From assembly GCA_016212855.1 (NCBI GenBank), contig JACRDP010000029.1, forward strand, positions 62,001 to 126,000: a DNA stretch of 64,000 nucleotides. The letters are read 5' to 3'. The stretch is from Elusimicrobiota bacterium (GTDB lineage: Bacteria > Elusimicrobiota > Elusimicrobia > UBA1565 > UBA9628). Below the pieces are notes generated by a model. It was not told the DNA's origin and searched no databases. It saw only the letters and a list, made by a program, of their open reading frames with translations. The position numbers and the translations under genes were made by a program. Below are positions 27,818 through 35,606 of this stretch, in pieces (position 1 is the stretch's first letter; the number at the start of each line of letters is the position of its first letter).

Positions 27818-28269
27818 TTGATTTCTCCTTGTTCGAGTTCGAAATTGGGCGCGCCGAGGTCGGCCAGCGTGATTGCGTCCAGGCGCCGCCACAGCGAACC
27901 TTCGGCGCGGGCCACGAATTGGTGCATCGCGCAGGGCTCGGCCGCGTCGCAGTCTTTGGCCTCGATCATGCAGGGGACGGGTCCTTTCTCCAAATGCCGT
28001 GACGTGGCGACGATCTCCGAGAGAGTTATGTCGGTGGCGGGGCGTCGCAGGCGATAGCCGCCTTTGGCGCCCCGGCGGCTGTCGAGGACGCCGATATTCG
28101 CGAGGCGCTGGAGAATCTTGGACAGATAGCTCGGGGAGAGTTCCGTCATTCGGGAAATCTCTCCGACCATGTGGTACTCGCCCGCCGGTACTTTGGCGAG
28201 GTAGAGAGCGGCGCTGACGGCGTAGCGCGATGACAGCGGCAGATGGAGAAGTCGCGTATCCGGATTCAT
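27814..28269 (-). CDS. Rrf2-family transcriptional regulator with cysteine triad
   Basis: A 151-residue Rrf2 protein. The N-terminal winged helix (SSRYAVSAALYLAKVPAGEYHMVGEISRMTELSPSYLSKILQRLANIGVLDSRRGAKGGYRLRRP) is followed by CMIEAKDCDAAEPC, a three-cysteine loop fit to hold a [2Fe-2S] or [4Fe-4S] cluster as in NsrR/IscR. It is first in the nap-act operon and therefore a candidate NO- or redox-responsive autoregulator. The ATG at 28269 lies 14 nt after the -12 element of a sigma-54-type promoter, implying a nearly leaderless mRNA. A second Rrf2 protein heads the oxidase operon. Confidence 0.88.
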   Translation of the reverse strand: MNPDTRLLHLPLSSRYAVSAALYLAKVPAGEYHMVGEISRMTELSPSYLSKILQRLANIGVLDSRRGAKGGYRLRRPATDITLSEIVATSRHLEKGPVPCMIEAKDCDAAEPCAMHQFVARAEGSLWRRLDAITLADLGAPNFELEQGEIK

Positions 28270-28282
28270 CAGTCCGTTATAT

Positions 28283-28298
28283 TGCAACGGAACAGCCA
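28283..28298 (-). promoter_or_regulatory. sigma-54-type promoter for the rrf2-porin-nap-act operon
   Basis: TGGCTGTTCCGTTGCA on the minus strand, GG-N10-GC, preceded by a further T. It is placed in the 46-nt gap between moaA and rrf2. It probably drives about 20 kb of respiratory genes. Confidence 0.75.
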
Positions 28299-28315
28299 AT
28301 CGCGATGGTGCGCGA

Positions 28316-29305
28316 TTAGCCGCCGATCGAGCACATGAAGCGCGGGCTTGCGTCCGGCGCCGCGAGCCGTGCGACCATGTCGTGGCTCCCGGGCTTGTTG
28401 CGGATGGCCTCACGGATAAGAGCCATGAGCGTATTCACGCCGGCGCTCGCGCGCAGAGGCGTGCGCAGGTCCACTCCTTCTTCTCCATCGAGGCAAGGGA
28501 TCAAGGTTCCGCTCGCGGAAAGTCGTACGCGGTTGCACGCGTCGCAGAAGCCGCAGCTCAAGGCGCTGATAAATCCGATCGTGCCTGAAGCACCCGGCCT
28601 GCGGTAATAGCGCGCGGGTCCGTGGCCCAGGGGACGCTCCTCCGGCGATGCCGGCGCCAGAGGCGCGGCCTGGGAGAGCATATCTCCGAGCGGGACACGG
28701 CGCTCAGCGCTGAAAAATCCGGTCTCGCCCATGGGCATGAGCTCGATGAACCGGACATGAAGCGGTTTTTTGTCGGTCAGCGCCGCGAAGGCGCCGATCT
28801 CGTCGTCATTCATCCCTTTGGCGACGACCACGTTCAGCTTGACCGGGGCCAGCCGTGCGTCCAGCGCGGCTTCGATTCCCGAGAGCACGTCGTTAAGCGC
28901 CCCGAAGCGGGCGATCTTGGCGAAGCGCGCCGGGTCGAGAGTGTCGAGGCTGATGTTGACGCGGCTTAAGCCCGCCGCCTTCAGCTCGTGCGCGAATCCT
29001 CCGAGTAGGACGCCGTTCGTGCTCAGGGAGAGATCGTTGACGCCCGCAATGCGCGAGAGCCGCCGCACCAGCCCCGGCAGACCGGGGCGCACCAGAGGTT
29101 CGCCGCCGGTGAGGCGGATCTTCGACACGCCCATGCGCGCGAAGGCGCTGACCAGCTCCACGATCTCGTCGTCGCTCAGCAGGTCGGCGCCGGGTGAAAA
29201 GCGGGGGGCGACCTCGGGCAGGCAATAGACGCAACGCAGGTTGCACCGGTCCGTGACCGAGAGGCGCAGATACTCGATCGTGCGGCCAAGGCCGTCGCTC
29301 AGCAT
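28316..29305 (-). CDS. moaA: GTP 3',8-cyclase MoaA (molybdopterin synthesis)
   Basis: A 329-residue radical SAM enzyme that converts GTP to 3',8-cyclo-dihydroGTP, the first step of molybdopterin synthesis. The N-terminal cluster motif CNLRCVYC and C-terminal cluster CGFCDACNRVRL with a third Cys (LIPC) are present. LTGGEPLVRPG and NVSL-like NISLDTLD segments match the family, and the protein ends in the characteristic GG (MCSIGG). It overlaps mobA by 7 nt. It supplies cofactor for NapA. Confidence 0.96.
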   Translation of the reverse strand: MLSDGLGRTIEYLRLSVTDRCNLRCVYCLPEVAPRFSPGADLLSDDEIVELVSAFARMGVSKIRLTGGEPLVRPGLPGLVRRLSRIAGVNDLSLSTNGVLLGGFAHELKAAGLSRVNISLDTLDPARFAKIARFGALNDVLSGIEAALDARLAPVKLNVVVAKGMNDDEIGAFAALTDKKPLHVRFIELMPMGETGFFSAERRVPLGDMLSQAAPLAPASPEERPLGHGPARYYRRPGASGTIGFISALSCGFCDACNRVRLSASGTLIPCLDGEEGVDLRTPLRASAGVNTLMALIREAIRNKPGSHDMVARLAAPDASPRFMCSIGG

Positions 29306-29901
29306 GACAGGCGCCCCTTGGCCCGCGCGTAATCCTCGCGCGTGTCGATGTCCATGAACGACAAGCCCTCCGGATCGACGCTCGAAATCTCCCCTTCCAG
29401 CATGAAGCGAGTTCGCAGGGAATCAAACAAGCGGGAGATCCCGAGAGCATCCTCCTCGATCGAGGCGCGGACCATGCCCACGCAGCTGCGCGCGTAGACG
29501 CCGCACAGAGGTTGCCGGCGGCCTCGCCAAACCGGGATGACGGCGTCGTAATCGGCGCGCAATTCCCAGAGCGCGGAAATGAGCGCCGGCCGCACGAAGG
29601 GCATGTCGCAGGCGACGACGAAGGCGTGGCCGGTCTCGAGACGGTGCAGGGCGGTGAACAGCCCGCCCATCGGGTGTCCTTCGTGGCAGAGGTCGGCGAT
29701 GACTTCAACCCGCTCGCTCTTGAGAAAAGCGAGCTCCGCCGCGTTTTTCGTCACGACGAGGACCTTGGGCAGGACTTCGAGGAGCGAATCGACGACCCCC
29801 CGGACCAAGGGCGCTCCGTTCCAATCGGCCAACGCTTTATTGGCGCCGAACCGGCTGCTGCGCCCGCCCGCCAGAACCACGCCGGTCAGCTCGCCGATCA
29901 T
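29299..29901 (-). CDS. mobA: Molybdenum cofactor guanylyltransferase MobA
   Basis: A 200-residue nucleotidyltransferase with the VVLAGGRSSRFGANKAL signature and the MobA motifs CHEGHPMGGLFTAL and VVACDMPFVRP. It adds GMP to molybdopterin to make MGD, the form needed by NapA-type enzymes. It lies between moeA (4-nt overlap) and moaA (7-nt overlap) in one operon. Confidence 0.94.
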   Translation of the reverse strand: MIGELTGVVLAGGRSSRFGANKALADWNGAPLVRGVVDSLLEVLPKVLVVTKNAAELAFLKSERVEVIADLCHEGHPMGGLFTALHRLETGHAFVVACDMPFVRPALISALWELRADYDAVIPVWRGRRQPLCGVYARSCVGMVRASIEEDALGISRLFDSLRTRFMLEGEISSVDPEGLSFMDIDTREDYARAKGRLSC

Positions 29902-31136
29902 TTAAGCCACCGGAACTTGAGCGCGTCGCCGCGGACGATGCGCGAGACTCCGGAGGGCGCCACCGCCAGGGCGTTGGCCCGCGACGCCATGCCGAGCATG
30001 GCCGAGCCCTGCGGACGGAGGATGGTCAGCTCGTAGCCGCCGGACGCGGGCTCGGCCCGGCAGAAGAGATATTGCCGGCGATCCTCGGGTTTGGGATAGT
30101 CATTGAGCGCGGTGCCGGTGAGGTGGTAGCTGGGATGCTTGGGCGCGTAGCCTTGGAGCGACTCGAGGGCCGGGCGCACGAATTCCTCCAGGCACACCAA
30201 CGCGGCGATGGGATTTCCGGGGAGACCGAAGGCGAGCTTGGGGCGCGCTCCGGGAGCCTCGTACACTCCGAAGAGAAGAGGCTTGCCGGGCTTGATGGCG
30301 ACCTTCCAGAAGACCTCGCGGACGCCGAGCTCGGCGAACACGGACTTGGTGCAGTCGAAATCGCCGACGGAGACGCCGCCCGAGACGACCAGAACATCGG
30401 CCTGCGCCAACGCGGAGGAGAGCACGGCACGCAGGGCGTCGGGTTTATCCGGAGCGATGCCGAGATTTTCGACAGGCACGCCCCAGCGCGACAGCGCGGC
30501 CTGGAGCGCGGGGCCGTTCGAGTTTCTAATCCGGCCCGCGGCCGGCTCATCCCGATAATCCACGAGCTCGTCGCCGGTGGCGAGCACGGCGACCCGGGGC
30601 CGCCGGATCACGGACACCTCCGTGATTCCTTGCGCGGCGAGCAAAGCGACGTCGTAGGGGCACAGCAACGCGCCCCGATCGAGCAGAAGGCTCCCTTCCT
30701 GGACATCCTCGCCGCGGACGCGCACATGGCTTCCGGACCGGGTCGCCTTCGCCATTCTGACGGCGCCGCGCGACCCGGGCTCGGTCATCTCCACCATCAC
30801 GACGCTGTCGGCGCCCCGGGGAAGAGGGGCGCCGGTCATGATGCGGACCGCTTCGCCCGTCTTGACCTCGATGCGGCCCGTCTCGCCCGCGCGGATGGTC
30901 TCGCGCACCGTCAGCTCCACGGGATGATCCGGCGAGGCGTCCTTGATGTCCGCGGCCCTCAGGGCGAAGCCGTCCATCGCCGAATTATCGAACGGGGGGA
31001 GCGCGTCGCGGGCGCGGACCTCGGCGGCAAGGACGCGATCGACGGCCTGCGCGAGCGGGACCGTTTCGGCGCCGAGCGCCGGCGCGTGGTCGAATATCAG
31101 ACGCAGCGCGGCGTCCGGGCAAAGCAGTTCCTTCAT
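29898..31136 (-). CDS. moeA: Molybdopterin molybdenumtransferase MoeA
   Basis: A 412-residue protein inserting molybdenum into molybdopterin-AMP. Family motifs: PPFDNSAMDGFALR, GEAVRIMTGAPLPRGADSVVMVE, ATGDELVDY, NSNGPAL, SGGVSVGDFD and GLPGNPIAALV. It has the complete length and order of MoeA domains. AAAGGAGAG lies upstream of the ATG. The 130 nt between tatA and moeA hold a GC-rich inverted repeat (AGCCCCGC/GGCGGGCT) and no obvious promoter, so read-through from the tatA promoter is likely. Confidence 0.95.
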   Translation of the reverse strand: MKELLCPDAALRLIFDHAPALGAETVPLAQAVDRVLAAEVRARDALPPFDNSAMDGFALRAADIKDASPDHPVELTVRETIRAGETGRIEVKTGEAVRIMTGAPLPRGADSVVMVEMTEPGSRGAVRMAKATRSGSHVRVRGEDVQEGSLLLDRGALLCPYDVALLAAQGITEVSVIRRPRVAVLATGDELVDYRDEPAAGRIRNSNGPALQAALSRWGVPVENLGIAPDKPDALRAVLSSALAQADVLVVSGGVSVGDFDCTKSVFAELGVREVFWKVAIKPGKPLLFGVYEAPGARPKLAFGLPGNPIAALVCLEEFVRPALESLQGYAPKHPSYHLTGTALNDYPKPEDRRQYLFCRAEPASGGYELTILRPQGSAMLGMASRANALAVAPSGVSRIVRGDALKFRWLK

Positions 31137-31266
31137 CGCGACACTCTCCTTTCTAATTCAGCCCCGCTGCGGCGGGCTTCGAGAGGGCGAGGCCTTTCGA
31201 CCTGCGCCCTGGCGACCGGAGAGTCGTGACTCAGCGAGTGTTAGACCGTCCGGCTCGGAGCGACTT

Positions 31267-31440
31267 CTAGATCTTTTTGTCTTCGGCCGGCGTTTCCCCC
31301 GCGACATCCTTCAGACCGGTTTTAAAGGCGTTGAAGGACTGTCCCAATCCTCTCGCGGCCTCGGGCAGGCGCTTGGCTCCGAAAATGAGCACCGCAATCC
31401 CGAGTATGACGGCCAGTTCGGTCATTCCAATGTTGGGCAT
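31267..31440 (-). CDS. tatA: Sec-independent translocase component TatA
   Basis: A 57-residue protein too short for the ORF track: MPNIGMTELAVILGIAVLIFGAKRLPEAARGLGQSFNAFKTGLKDVAGETPAEDKKI. The N-terminal membrane helix, FGAKRLPE hinge and amphipathic helix are the TatA/E signature. It forms the protein-conducting part of the Tat system that exports folded NapA, ActB and the NapG-like proteins encoded next to it. AGGAG precedes the ATG. It has its own sigma-54-type promoter. TatC is not in this window. Confidence 0.93.
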   Translation of the reverse strand: MPNIGMTELAVILGIAVLIFGAKRLPEAARGLGQSFNAFKTGLKDVAGETPAEDKKI

Positions 31441-31466
31441 CGCAGTTCTCCTGTCAGGGGAGCAAG

Positions 31467-31482
31467 CGCAACGAAACGGCCA
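31467..31482 (-). promoter_or_regulatory. sigma-54-type promoter for tatA (and probably moeA-mobA-moaA)
   Basis: TGGCCGTTTCGTTGCG on the minus strand, GG-N10-GC with TTGC. Twenty-seven nt to the tatA ATG leave a leader of about 16 nt that includes an AGGAG ribosome-binding site. Confidence 0.75.
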
Positions 31483-31507
31483 TCGGCAGGCGGCCGCGTC
31501 GGCTCGA

Positions 31508-32563
31508 TCAGGCGACGCGGCCCAGCCGGACCCTGAATTCGGTCCCGAAGCGCAGGGCCGACTCCACGCGGATGTCGCCGCCCATCGCCTTCATCGCCTG
31601 CTTGCAGAAGGCCAGGCCGAGGCCGTTTCCTCTGATCAGCGTATCGCCCTTGCCGCGGACCTGATGGAAGCGGTCGAACATGAACGGCAGGTCCTCGCTC
31701 GCGATTCCCGGACCGTTGTCGCGGATTCCCACGGCAACGACGCCGCCGTCGCTTTCCGTCGTCGCCGAAACGGTGATGCGCCCTTTCCCGGGGGTGAACT
31801 TGATCGCGTTGCTCATCAGATTCTGAAGCACGCGCACCAGCAGATTGCGGTCGGCCCGCACGCGCAGGCTCTCCGGCAGGACCAGGTCGATCGAGATCGA
31901 CTTGTCGGCGGCCGCGATCGCCTGCTCCTGAACGCATTCCCGGATGAGCGGCAGCAGCTCGAGAATTTCCGGTCGCGTCGGCATAAGCCCTGAATCGAGA
32001 CGCGCCACTTGGAGGAACAGCGTCAAGGTCTCGTTCATTCTCTGGCTCGTCCGCGTGCACATCCGGATGAGATTGATCTCACCCTCTTCCAGCGGCTGGC
32101 CCGGCGGAATCTCCTCGAGCGTTTTGAGCGCGCCGTAGATCGTGGTCAGGGGATTGGCCAGATCGTGGGCGATCATGTTGCGCCAGTCTTCCTTCAGCCG
32201 CTCCGCGGCCATTTCCGCCGTGGCGTCCTCGATGATCGTGAAGTGCTTTTCGATCTCCCAGGAGTCGAATAACGCCGTCGCCAGTCGCACGCAGCGCACC
32301 CGCAGATCCATGCCGCGGCAACGGCCCATGTTCAGGGCGGTTTTTTCGGTGGAGCCGGGCACCTTCAACGGACAGGCCGAGGGGTACTCGGAGTTGCCGC
32401 TGACGAAGCGCCCGCACAGCTGCTCGCAGATCGACGTGTCATGCGCCCCGGCGCCTTGCTCCAGCATGCGCGCGGCTGCGCTGTTCAGGTAAAGAGGAGT
32501 GCCCCCGGCGTCCGTGATGCAGATGCCGTCCGTCAACTCCTCGAACAACAGCTGATCGATCAT
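31508..32563 (-). CDS. Soluble PAS-domain histidine kinase, paralogue of the kinase at 6067
   Basis: A 351-residue kinase with no membrane helices. The N-terminal PAS domain (LFEELTDGICITDAGGTPLYLN) carries ICEQLC...ACPLKVP and DLRVRC, the same cysteine positions as the paralogue. A HisKA domain (NMIAHDLANPLTTIYG, phospho-accepting His) and an ATPase domain (LQNLMSNAIKF, DNGPGIA, GNGLGLAFC) follow. The ATG at 32563 has GAGGGGGG upstream. The gene starts inside the preceding small membrane-protein frame. It is probably a cytoplasmic redox or ligand sensor of the island (inference). The partner regulator could be the receiver at 37779 or the NtrC protein at 38171. Confidence 0.88.
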   Translation of the reverse strand: MIDQLLFEELTDGICITDAGGTPLYLNSAAARMLEQGAGAHDTSICEQLCGRFVSGNSEYPSACPLKVPGSTEKTALNMGRCRGMDLRVRCVRLATALFDSWEIEKHFTIIEDATAEMAAERLKEDWRNMIAHDLANPLTTIYGALKTLEEIPPGQPLEEGEINLIRMCTRTSQRMNETLTLFLQVARLDSGLMPTRPEILELLPLIRECVQEQAIAAADKSISIDLVLPESLRVRADRNLLVRVLQNLMSNAIKFTPGKGRITVSATTESDGGVVAVGIRDNGPGIASEDLPFMFDRFHQVRGKGDTLIRGNGLGLAFCKQAMKAMGGDIRVESALRFGTEFRVRLGRVA

Positions 32564-32756
32564 CCCGGCCCCCCTCGCATCGAAACGGCCGGGACTTCCA
32601 CCCGGCGAAGATCAGGGCCGCGGCCGCGTTCGCCAGGATCAGCGGCCAGTACGACCGCAGGTAGCCCGCCAACGTCGCGGCCGATTCGGGGCGCGCTTCC
32701 GACAGCCAAAAGGCGACGGCGCCGGCCGCGAGGACCACGGCTGTTTTCTTGTTCAT
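32439..32756 (-). CDS. Small membrane protein overlapping the PAS kinase gene
   Basis: An open frame starting MNKKTAVVLAAGAVAFWLSEARPESAATLAGYLRSYWPLILANAAAALIFAGW, with two hydrophobic segments. The AAAGGAGG ribosome-binding site directly upstream is one of the strongest in the window, and a sigma-54-type promoter lies 43 nt ahead, so translation from this ATG is likely. No stop occurs before the kinase start. The frame runs 125 nt into that gene, giving a 105-residue product with an arginine-rich tail. The tail may be genuine overlap, or a base error or frameshift may have removed the stop. Function unknown. Confidence 0.55.
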   Translation of the reverse strand: MNKKTAVVLAAGAVAFWLSEARPESAATLAGYLRSYWPLILANAAAALIFAGWKSRPFRCEGGRDDRSAVVRGVDGRHLHHGRRGHSSLPEQRSRAHAGARRRGA

Positions 32757-32798
32757 GGCGCCTCCTTTGACGATGAACTCCGACTCTGTCCATCGTGC

Positions 32799-32814
32799 CG
32801 CAACATCACGGCCC
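32799..32814 (-). promoter_or_regulatory. sigma-54-type promoter for the small membrane protein / PAS kinase operon
   Basis: GGGCCGTGATGTTGCG on the minus strand, GG-N10-GC. The leader is about 32 nt and has an AAAGGAGG site. It is divergent from the promoter at 32824, with only 9 nt between the two motifs. Confidence 0.65.
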
Positions 32815-32823
32815 GCAGCCGCC

Positions 32824-32839
32824 TGGCAGTATCGTTGCG
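32824..32839 (+). promoter_or_regulatory. sigma-54-type promoter for the rrf2-cytochrome oxidase operon
   Basis: TGGCAGTATCGTTGCG, GG-N10-GC. This is the copy closest to the canonical TGGCA start of the -24 element. Forty nt to the ATG at 32879. Confidence 0.7.
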
Positions 32840-32878
32840 ATAGCAGGCGATCGGAGAGAATAGAGACCGGAATCATCT

Positions 32879-33361
32879 ATGAGCGAGGCTTGTTTGAATT
32901 TACATCGAGCGGGGGAGTACGCGATCGCGGCTTTGACCCGTCTGGCGCTTGAGTCGCGCGGGGCCGCGGGCGAATTCGTGTCCGTGCGCGCGCTGGCCGA
33001 GCACCAGGGCATCCCCAAGAGCTTCTTGTCCAAGATCCTCGAGCAGTGCGCACGCGCCGGGCTCATCACGGCGAAGAGCGGTTCGCGCGGGGGGGTGGCG
33101 CTCGCCCGCCCGGCCGAGGAGATCTCCCTGCTCGACATCCTCGAGGCCTGCGAGGGTTCCTACCGCCGCGCCGACTGCGTCTTTTACTCCGACCGCCGCT
33201 GCGAAGGCCCCGCCTGCGAGGTCTTCTGCCCCTTAAGGAAGCGCGAAGAGGACGTCCGCCTCTCGTTGGCGCGGACCACGGTGGCGGAGATGGCGCGCAG
33301 CCTCGAGATCCATCCGCTCAACGACGCGCCCGCCGCGCATTTCGCTCCAGGAGGACGGTAA
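32879..33361 (+). CDS. Rrf2-family regulator heading the oxidase operon
   Basis: A 160-residue Rrf2 protein with a winged helix (EYAIAALTRLALESRG...VRALAEHQGIPKSFLSKILEQCARAGLITAKSGSRGGVALARP) and a cysteine loop (DCVFYSDRRCEGPACEVFCPLR) containing four cysteines, suited to an iron-sulfur cluster. It is first gene of the cytochrome oxidase operon, 4 nt before coxC, and divergent from a sensor kinase gene. It is probably a redox, NO or O2 sensor adjusting oxidase expression (inference from family and position). Confidence 0.87.
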   Translation: MSEACLNLHRAGEYAIAALTRLALESRGAAGEFVSVRALAEHQGIPKSFLSKILEQCARAGLITAKSGSRGGVALARPAEEISLLDILEACEGSYRRADCVFYSDRRCEGPACEVFCPLRKREEDVRLSLARTTVAEMARSLEIHPLNDAPAAHFAPGGR

Positions 33362-33365
33362 AGAC

Positions 33366-33992
33366 ATGGACGCCGCGATCACGATGGACGCCGACTGGCG
33401 CGAAGAAGACGGGGGCCGGGTCGGGCTGTGGCTGTTCATCCTGTCCGAGATCCTGCTGTTCGGAGCCTTCCTGGCTTCTTATGTGGGCACGCGTTTGGGC
33501 AATACCGAGTGCGCGCTGGGCGTCGTCGCTTGGCCCGAGGCCGGACACCTGCCCGGCCTGGCCATGGCCGCGCTCAACACGGTCATCCTCCTGACCAGCT
33601 CCTACACCATGGTGCGCGCCATCGCCCGCGCCGAGCGCGGAGATCGCGCGGGCTTCCGCGCGAACATGATCGCCACCATCGCGCTGGGTCTGGGATTTCT
33701 CGTCGTGAAGTCGGCGGAGTACGCGCTCAAGGTCTCGCACGGCTACTATCCGGGCTCCGAGCTCGCCAAGTTGAACCCCGGGCTGTCCATCTTCCTTTCC
33801 TACTACTACGCGCTGACCTTGCTTCACGGCCTGCACATCCTCGCCGGCTTGGTGTGGAACGGCGTGGCGCTGTACGCCTCCGGCGACGCGCCGATGCCCG
33901 CCGTCGCCCGCCGGGCGGAGTACGCCGGGCTGTACTGGCACTTCGTCGACGTGGCGTGGGTGTTCCTCTTCCCGCTGCTCTACCTCATCTGA
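33366..33992 (+). CDS. coxC: Haem-copper oxidase subunit III
   Basis: A 208-residue membrane protein with about five helices, matching short bacterial cytochrome oxidase subunit III (VGLWLFILSEILLFGAFLASYV near the N-terminus, and LLHGLHILAGLVWN plus YAGLYWHFVDVAWVFLFPLLYLI at the end). It stabilises the catalytic subunit. An AGGAGG site upstream supports ATG 33366. Confidence 0.93.
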   Translation: MDAAITMDADWREEDGGRVGLWLFILSEILLFGAFLASYVGTRLGNTECALGVVAWPEAGHLPGLAMAALNTVILLTSSYTMVRAIARAERGDRAGFRANMIATIALGLGFLVVKSAEYALKVSHGYYPGSELAKLNPGLSIFLSYYYALTLLHGLHILAGLVWNGVALYASGDAPMPAVARRAEYAGLYWHFVDVAWVFLFPLLYLI

Positions 33993-34005
33993 CCGGAGAT
34001 CGCTC

Positions 34006-34302
34006 ATGAACATGGAAACGACGACGCACTCCGACGACGGCCTCGACCTCGGCGTCTATCTCGCTTTGCTGGGGCTCACCGCGGCCACTCTCGCCGCGAG
34101 CCATTTCTCTCACGGCGGCCGCATCATGGCCGTCGCGCTCGCGTTGATCATCGCGTCGGTCAAGGCGAGCCTCATCGGCTTCTATTACATGGGACTGCGC
34201 CGGGAGCGCGCGATGATGTTCATCATACTCGGCATCGGCGTCGCGGCCGTGCTCATCCTGCTCGTCGGCATCCTTCCCGACATGACCTTCGGCCGGTTCT
34301 GA
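34006..34302 (+). CDS. coxD: Haem-copper oxidase subunit IV (prokaryotic type)
   Basis: A 98-residue protein with three hydrophobic segments and the subunit IV pattern (LALLGLTAATLAASHF, IASVKASLIGFYYMGLRRE, LILLVGILPDMTFGRF). Position between coxC and the sco gene and the K-A-xx-I-G-F-Y-Y-M-xLR motif support the call. It has an assembly or stability role in the oxidase. The stop overlaps the sco start (TGATG). Confidence 0.85.
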   Translation: MNMETTTHSDDGLDLGVYLALLGLTAATLAASHFSHGGRIMAVALALIIASVKASLIGFYYMGLRRERAMMFIILGIGVAAVLILLVGILPDMTFGRF

Positions 34303-34868
34303 TGCGCGCTTTGATCGTCGTCGCGGCCGTGTTCTCCGGCGCCTGCGCGAAGCCCGAGCCTCTCGCGGTCTTGCCGGAGTTCGCGATGACCGCCGTGAGC
34401 GCGCGAGGGACGGCGGATTTCGGGCGCAAGGATCTGCTGGGCAAGGTGTGGATCGCGGACTTCATCTTCACGCATTGCGCGGGGCCGTGCCCGTTGCTGA
34501 GCGCGCGCTTGTCGGCGCTCGGCGAGAGGTTGCCCGCGACCGTCGGCCTGCTGTCGGTCGGCGTGGACTCCGAAGGGGACACGCCCGAGCGCCTGCGCGC
34601 GTACGCCAAGCGCTACGGGGCGCGGCCCGAGCGTTGGGTGTTCCTGCGGGGAACTCCGGCGCAAACCTATCATCTGCTGTACGCCGGCTTCCGTCTGCCG
34701 TTGTCGGTCGATCCCACCGCCACGGAGGAACAGCGCGCGGAGCACAGCACGCGTTTCGTTCTCGTGGATAAAGACGGGGCGATCCGCGGCTACTACGACG
34801 GTCTGAGCGATGCGGACAACGCCGCCCTCGCGCGCGACGCGCGGCGGCTCCTGGAGGTCGGTTCGTGA
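34302..34868 (+). CDS. SCO1/SenC-family copper chaperone lipoprotein
   Basis: A 188-residue thioredoxin-fold protein with a lipoprotein-type signal (ALIVVAAVFSGAC), the copper-binding HCAGPCP motif (CXXXC) and the distal histidine in EHSTRFVLVDKDG. SCO proteins deliver copper to the CuA site of subunit II, encoded immediately downstream. It overlaps both neighbours by 1-4 nt. Confidence 0.92.
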   Translation: MRALIVVAAVFSGACAKPEPLAVLPEFAMTAVSARGTADFGRKDLLGKVWIADFIFTHCAGPCPLLSARLSALGERLPATVGLLSVGVDSEGDTPERLRAYAKRYGARPERWVFLRGTPAQTYHLLYAGFRLPLSVDPTATEEQRAEHSTRFVLVDKDGAIRGYYDGLSDADNAALARDARRLLEVGS

Positions 34869-35572
34869 AAAATAAATCCGCCGTGCCGTTCGTCGTCCTC
34901 GTGGGCGGCCTCGTCAGCGGGGGCCTTTACGCCGTCGCCACGCGCTATCCCACCATGCCGCTGGCCGCGTCCGTGCAGGCCGGTCACGTGGATTCCGCCT
35001 GGAACGGCCTGCTCATCGTCGAGGGCGCGATCTACGCCGTGGTCATGGCCTACCTGATCTACTGCCTGATCGCCTTTCGCGCCAAGCGGCGCGAGGAGCA
35101 GGGCGAAAAGTTCGACCGCAGCCGCGGCCGCTTCGTCGAGGTCGCCTGGATCACGGGCAGCACGGCTCTGACTTTGGCGTTGGCGGCGCTCGGCGCGCAC
35201 GAGCTGCGCGCCATCATCAGCGACCCCGCGGCCGACATCGACATCGAGGTCCGCGCCTCCCAATTCAGCTGGGAGTTCTATTATCCGCAGTTCAAGACCT
35301 TCGGCGACAAGCTGTACATGGAGAAGGGCAAGCGTCACCGCATCATCCTCACCTCCAAGGATGTGATCCACGCCTTCTGGGTGCCCGAGTTCCGCATCAA
35401 GCAGGACGCCGTGCCCGGCAAGACCATCCCGATGATCATCACGCCGACGGTTATGGGCGAGTACACCCTGCTGTGCAACCAGCTCTGCGGCCGCGATCAT
35501 TACGACATGCTCGCCATCGTCTCCGTCGTCGAGCATGAGGAATTCGAGAAGAACATGAAGGCCGAATTTTGA
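34865..35572 (+). CDS. coxB: Haem-copper oxidase subunit II with CuA centre
   Basis: A 235-residue protein. Two membrane helices (residues about 8-30 and 48-75 plus a further helix near 95) precede a cupredoxin domain with CuA ligands: H in DVIHAFWVPE, CNQLCGRDHYDM (two Cys, His, Met). The SQFSWEFYYP aromatic segment for electron entry is present. It accepts electrons from a cytochrome c, most likely the multihaem cytochromes of the act operon. The start is GTG 34865 overlapping the sco stop. Confidence 0.95.
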   Translation: MKNKSAVPFVVLVGGLVSGGLYAVATRYPTMPLAASVQAGHVDSAWNGLLIVEGAIYAVVMAYLIYCLIAFRAKRREEQGEKFDRSRGRFVEVAWITGSTALTLALAALGAHELRAIISDPAADIDIEVRASQFSWEFYYPQFKTFGDKLYMEKGKRHRIILTSKDVIHAFWVPEFRIKQDAVPGKTIPMIITPTVMGEYTLLCNQLCGRDHYDMLAIVSVVEHEEFEKNMKAEF

Positions 35573-35606
35573 ACCTGAATCTGACGACGTCTCATTGGAG
35601 AATGTC

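Noticed and set aside
31137-31266. Possible riboswitch or promoter between tatA and moeA
   Set aside because: Only a GC-rich inverted repeat with mismatches and one poor GG-N10-GC match; no recognisable Moco-motif structure.
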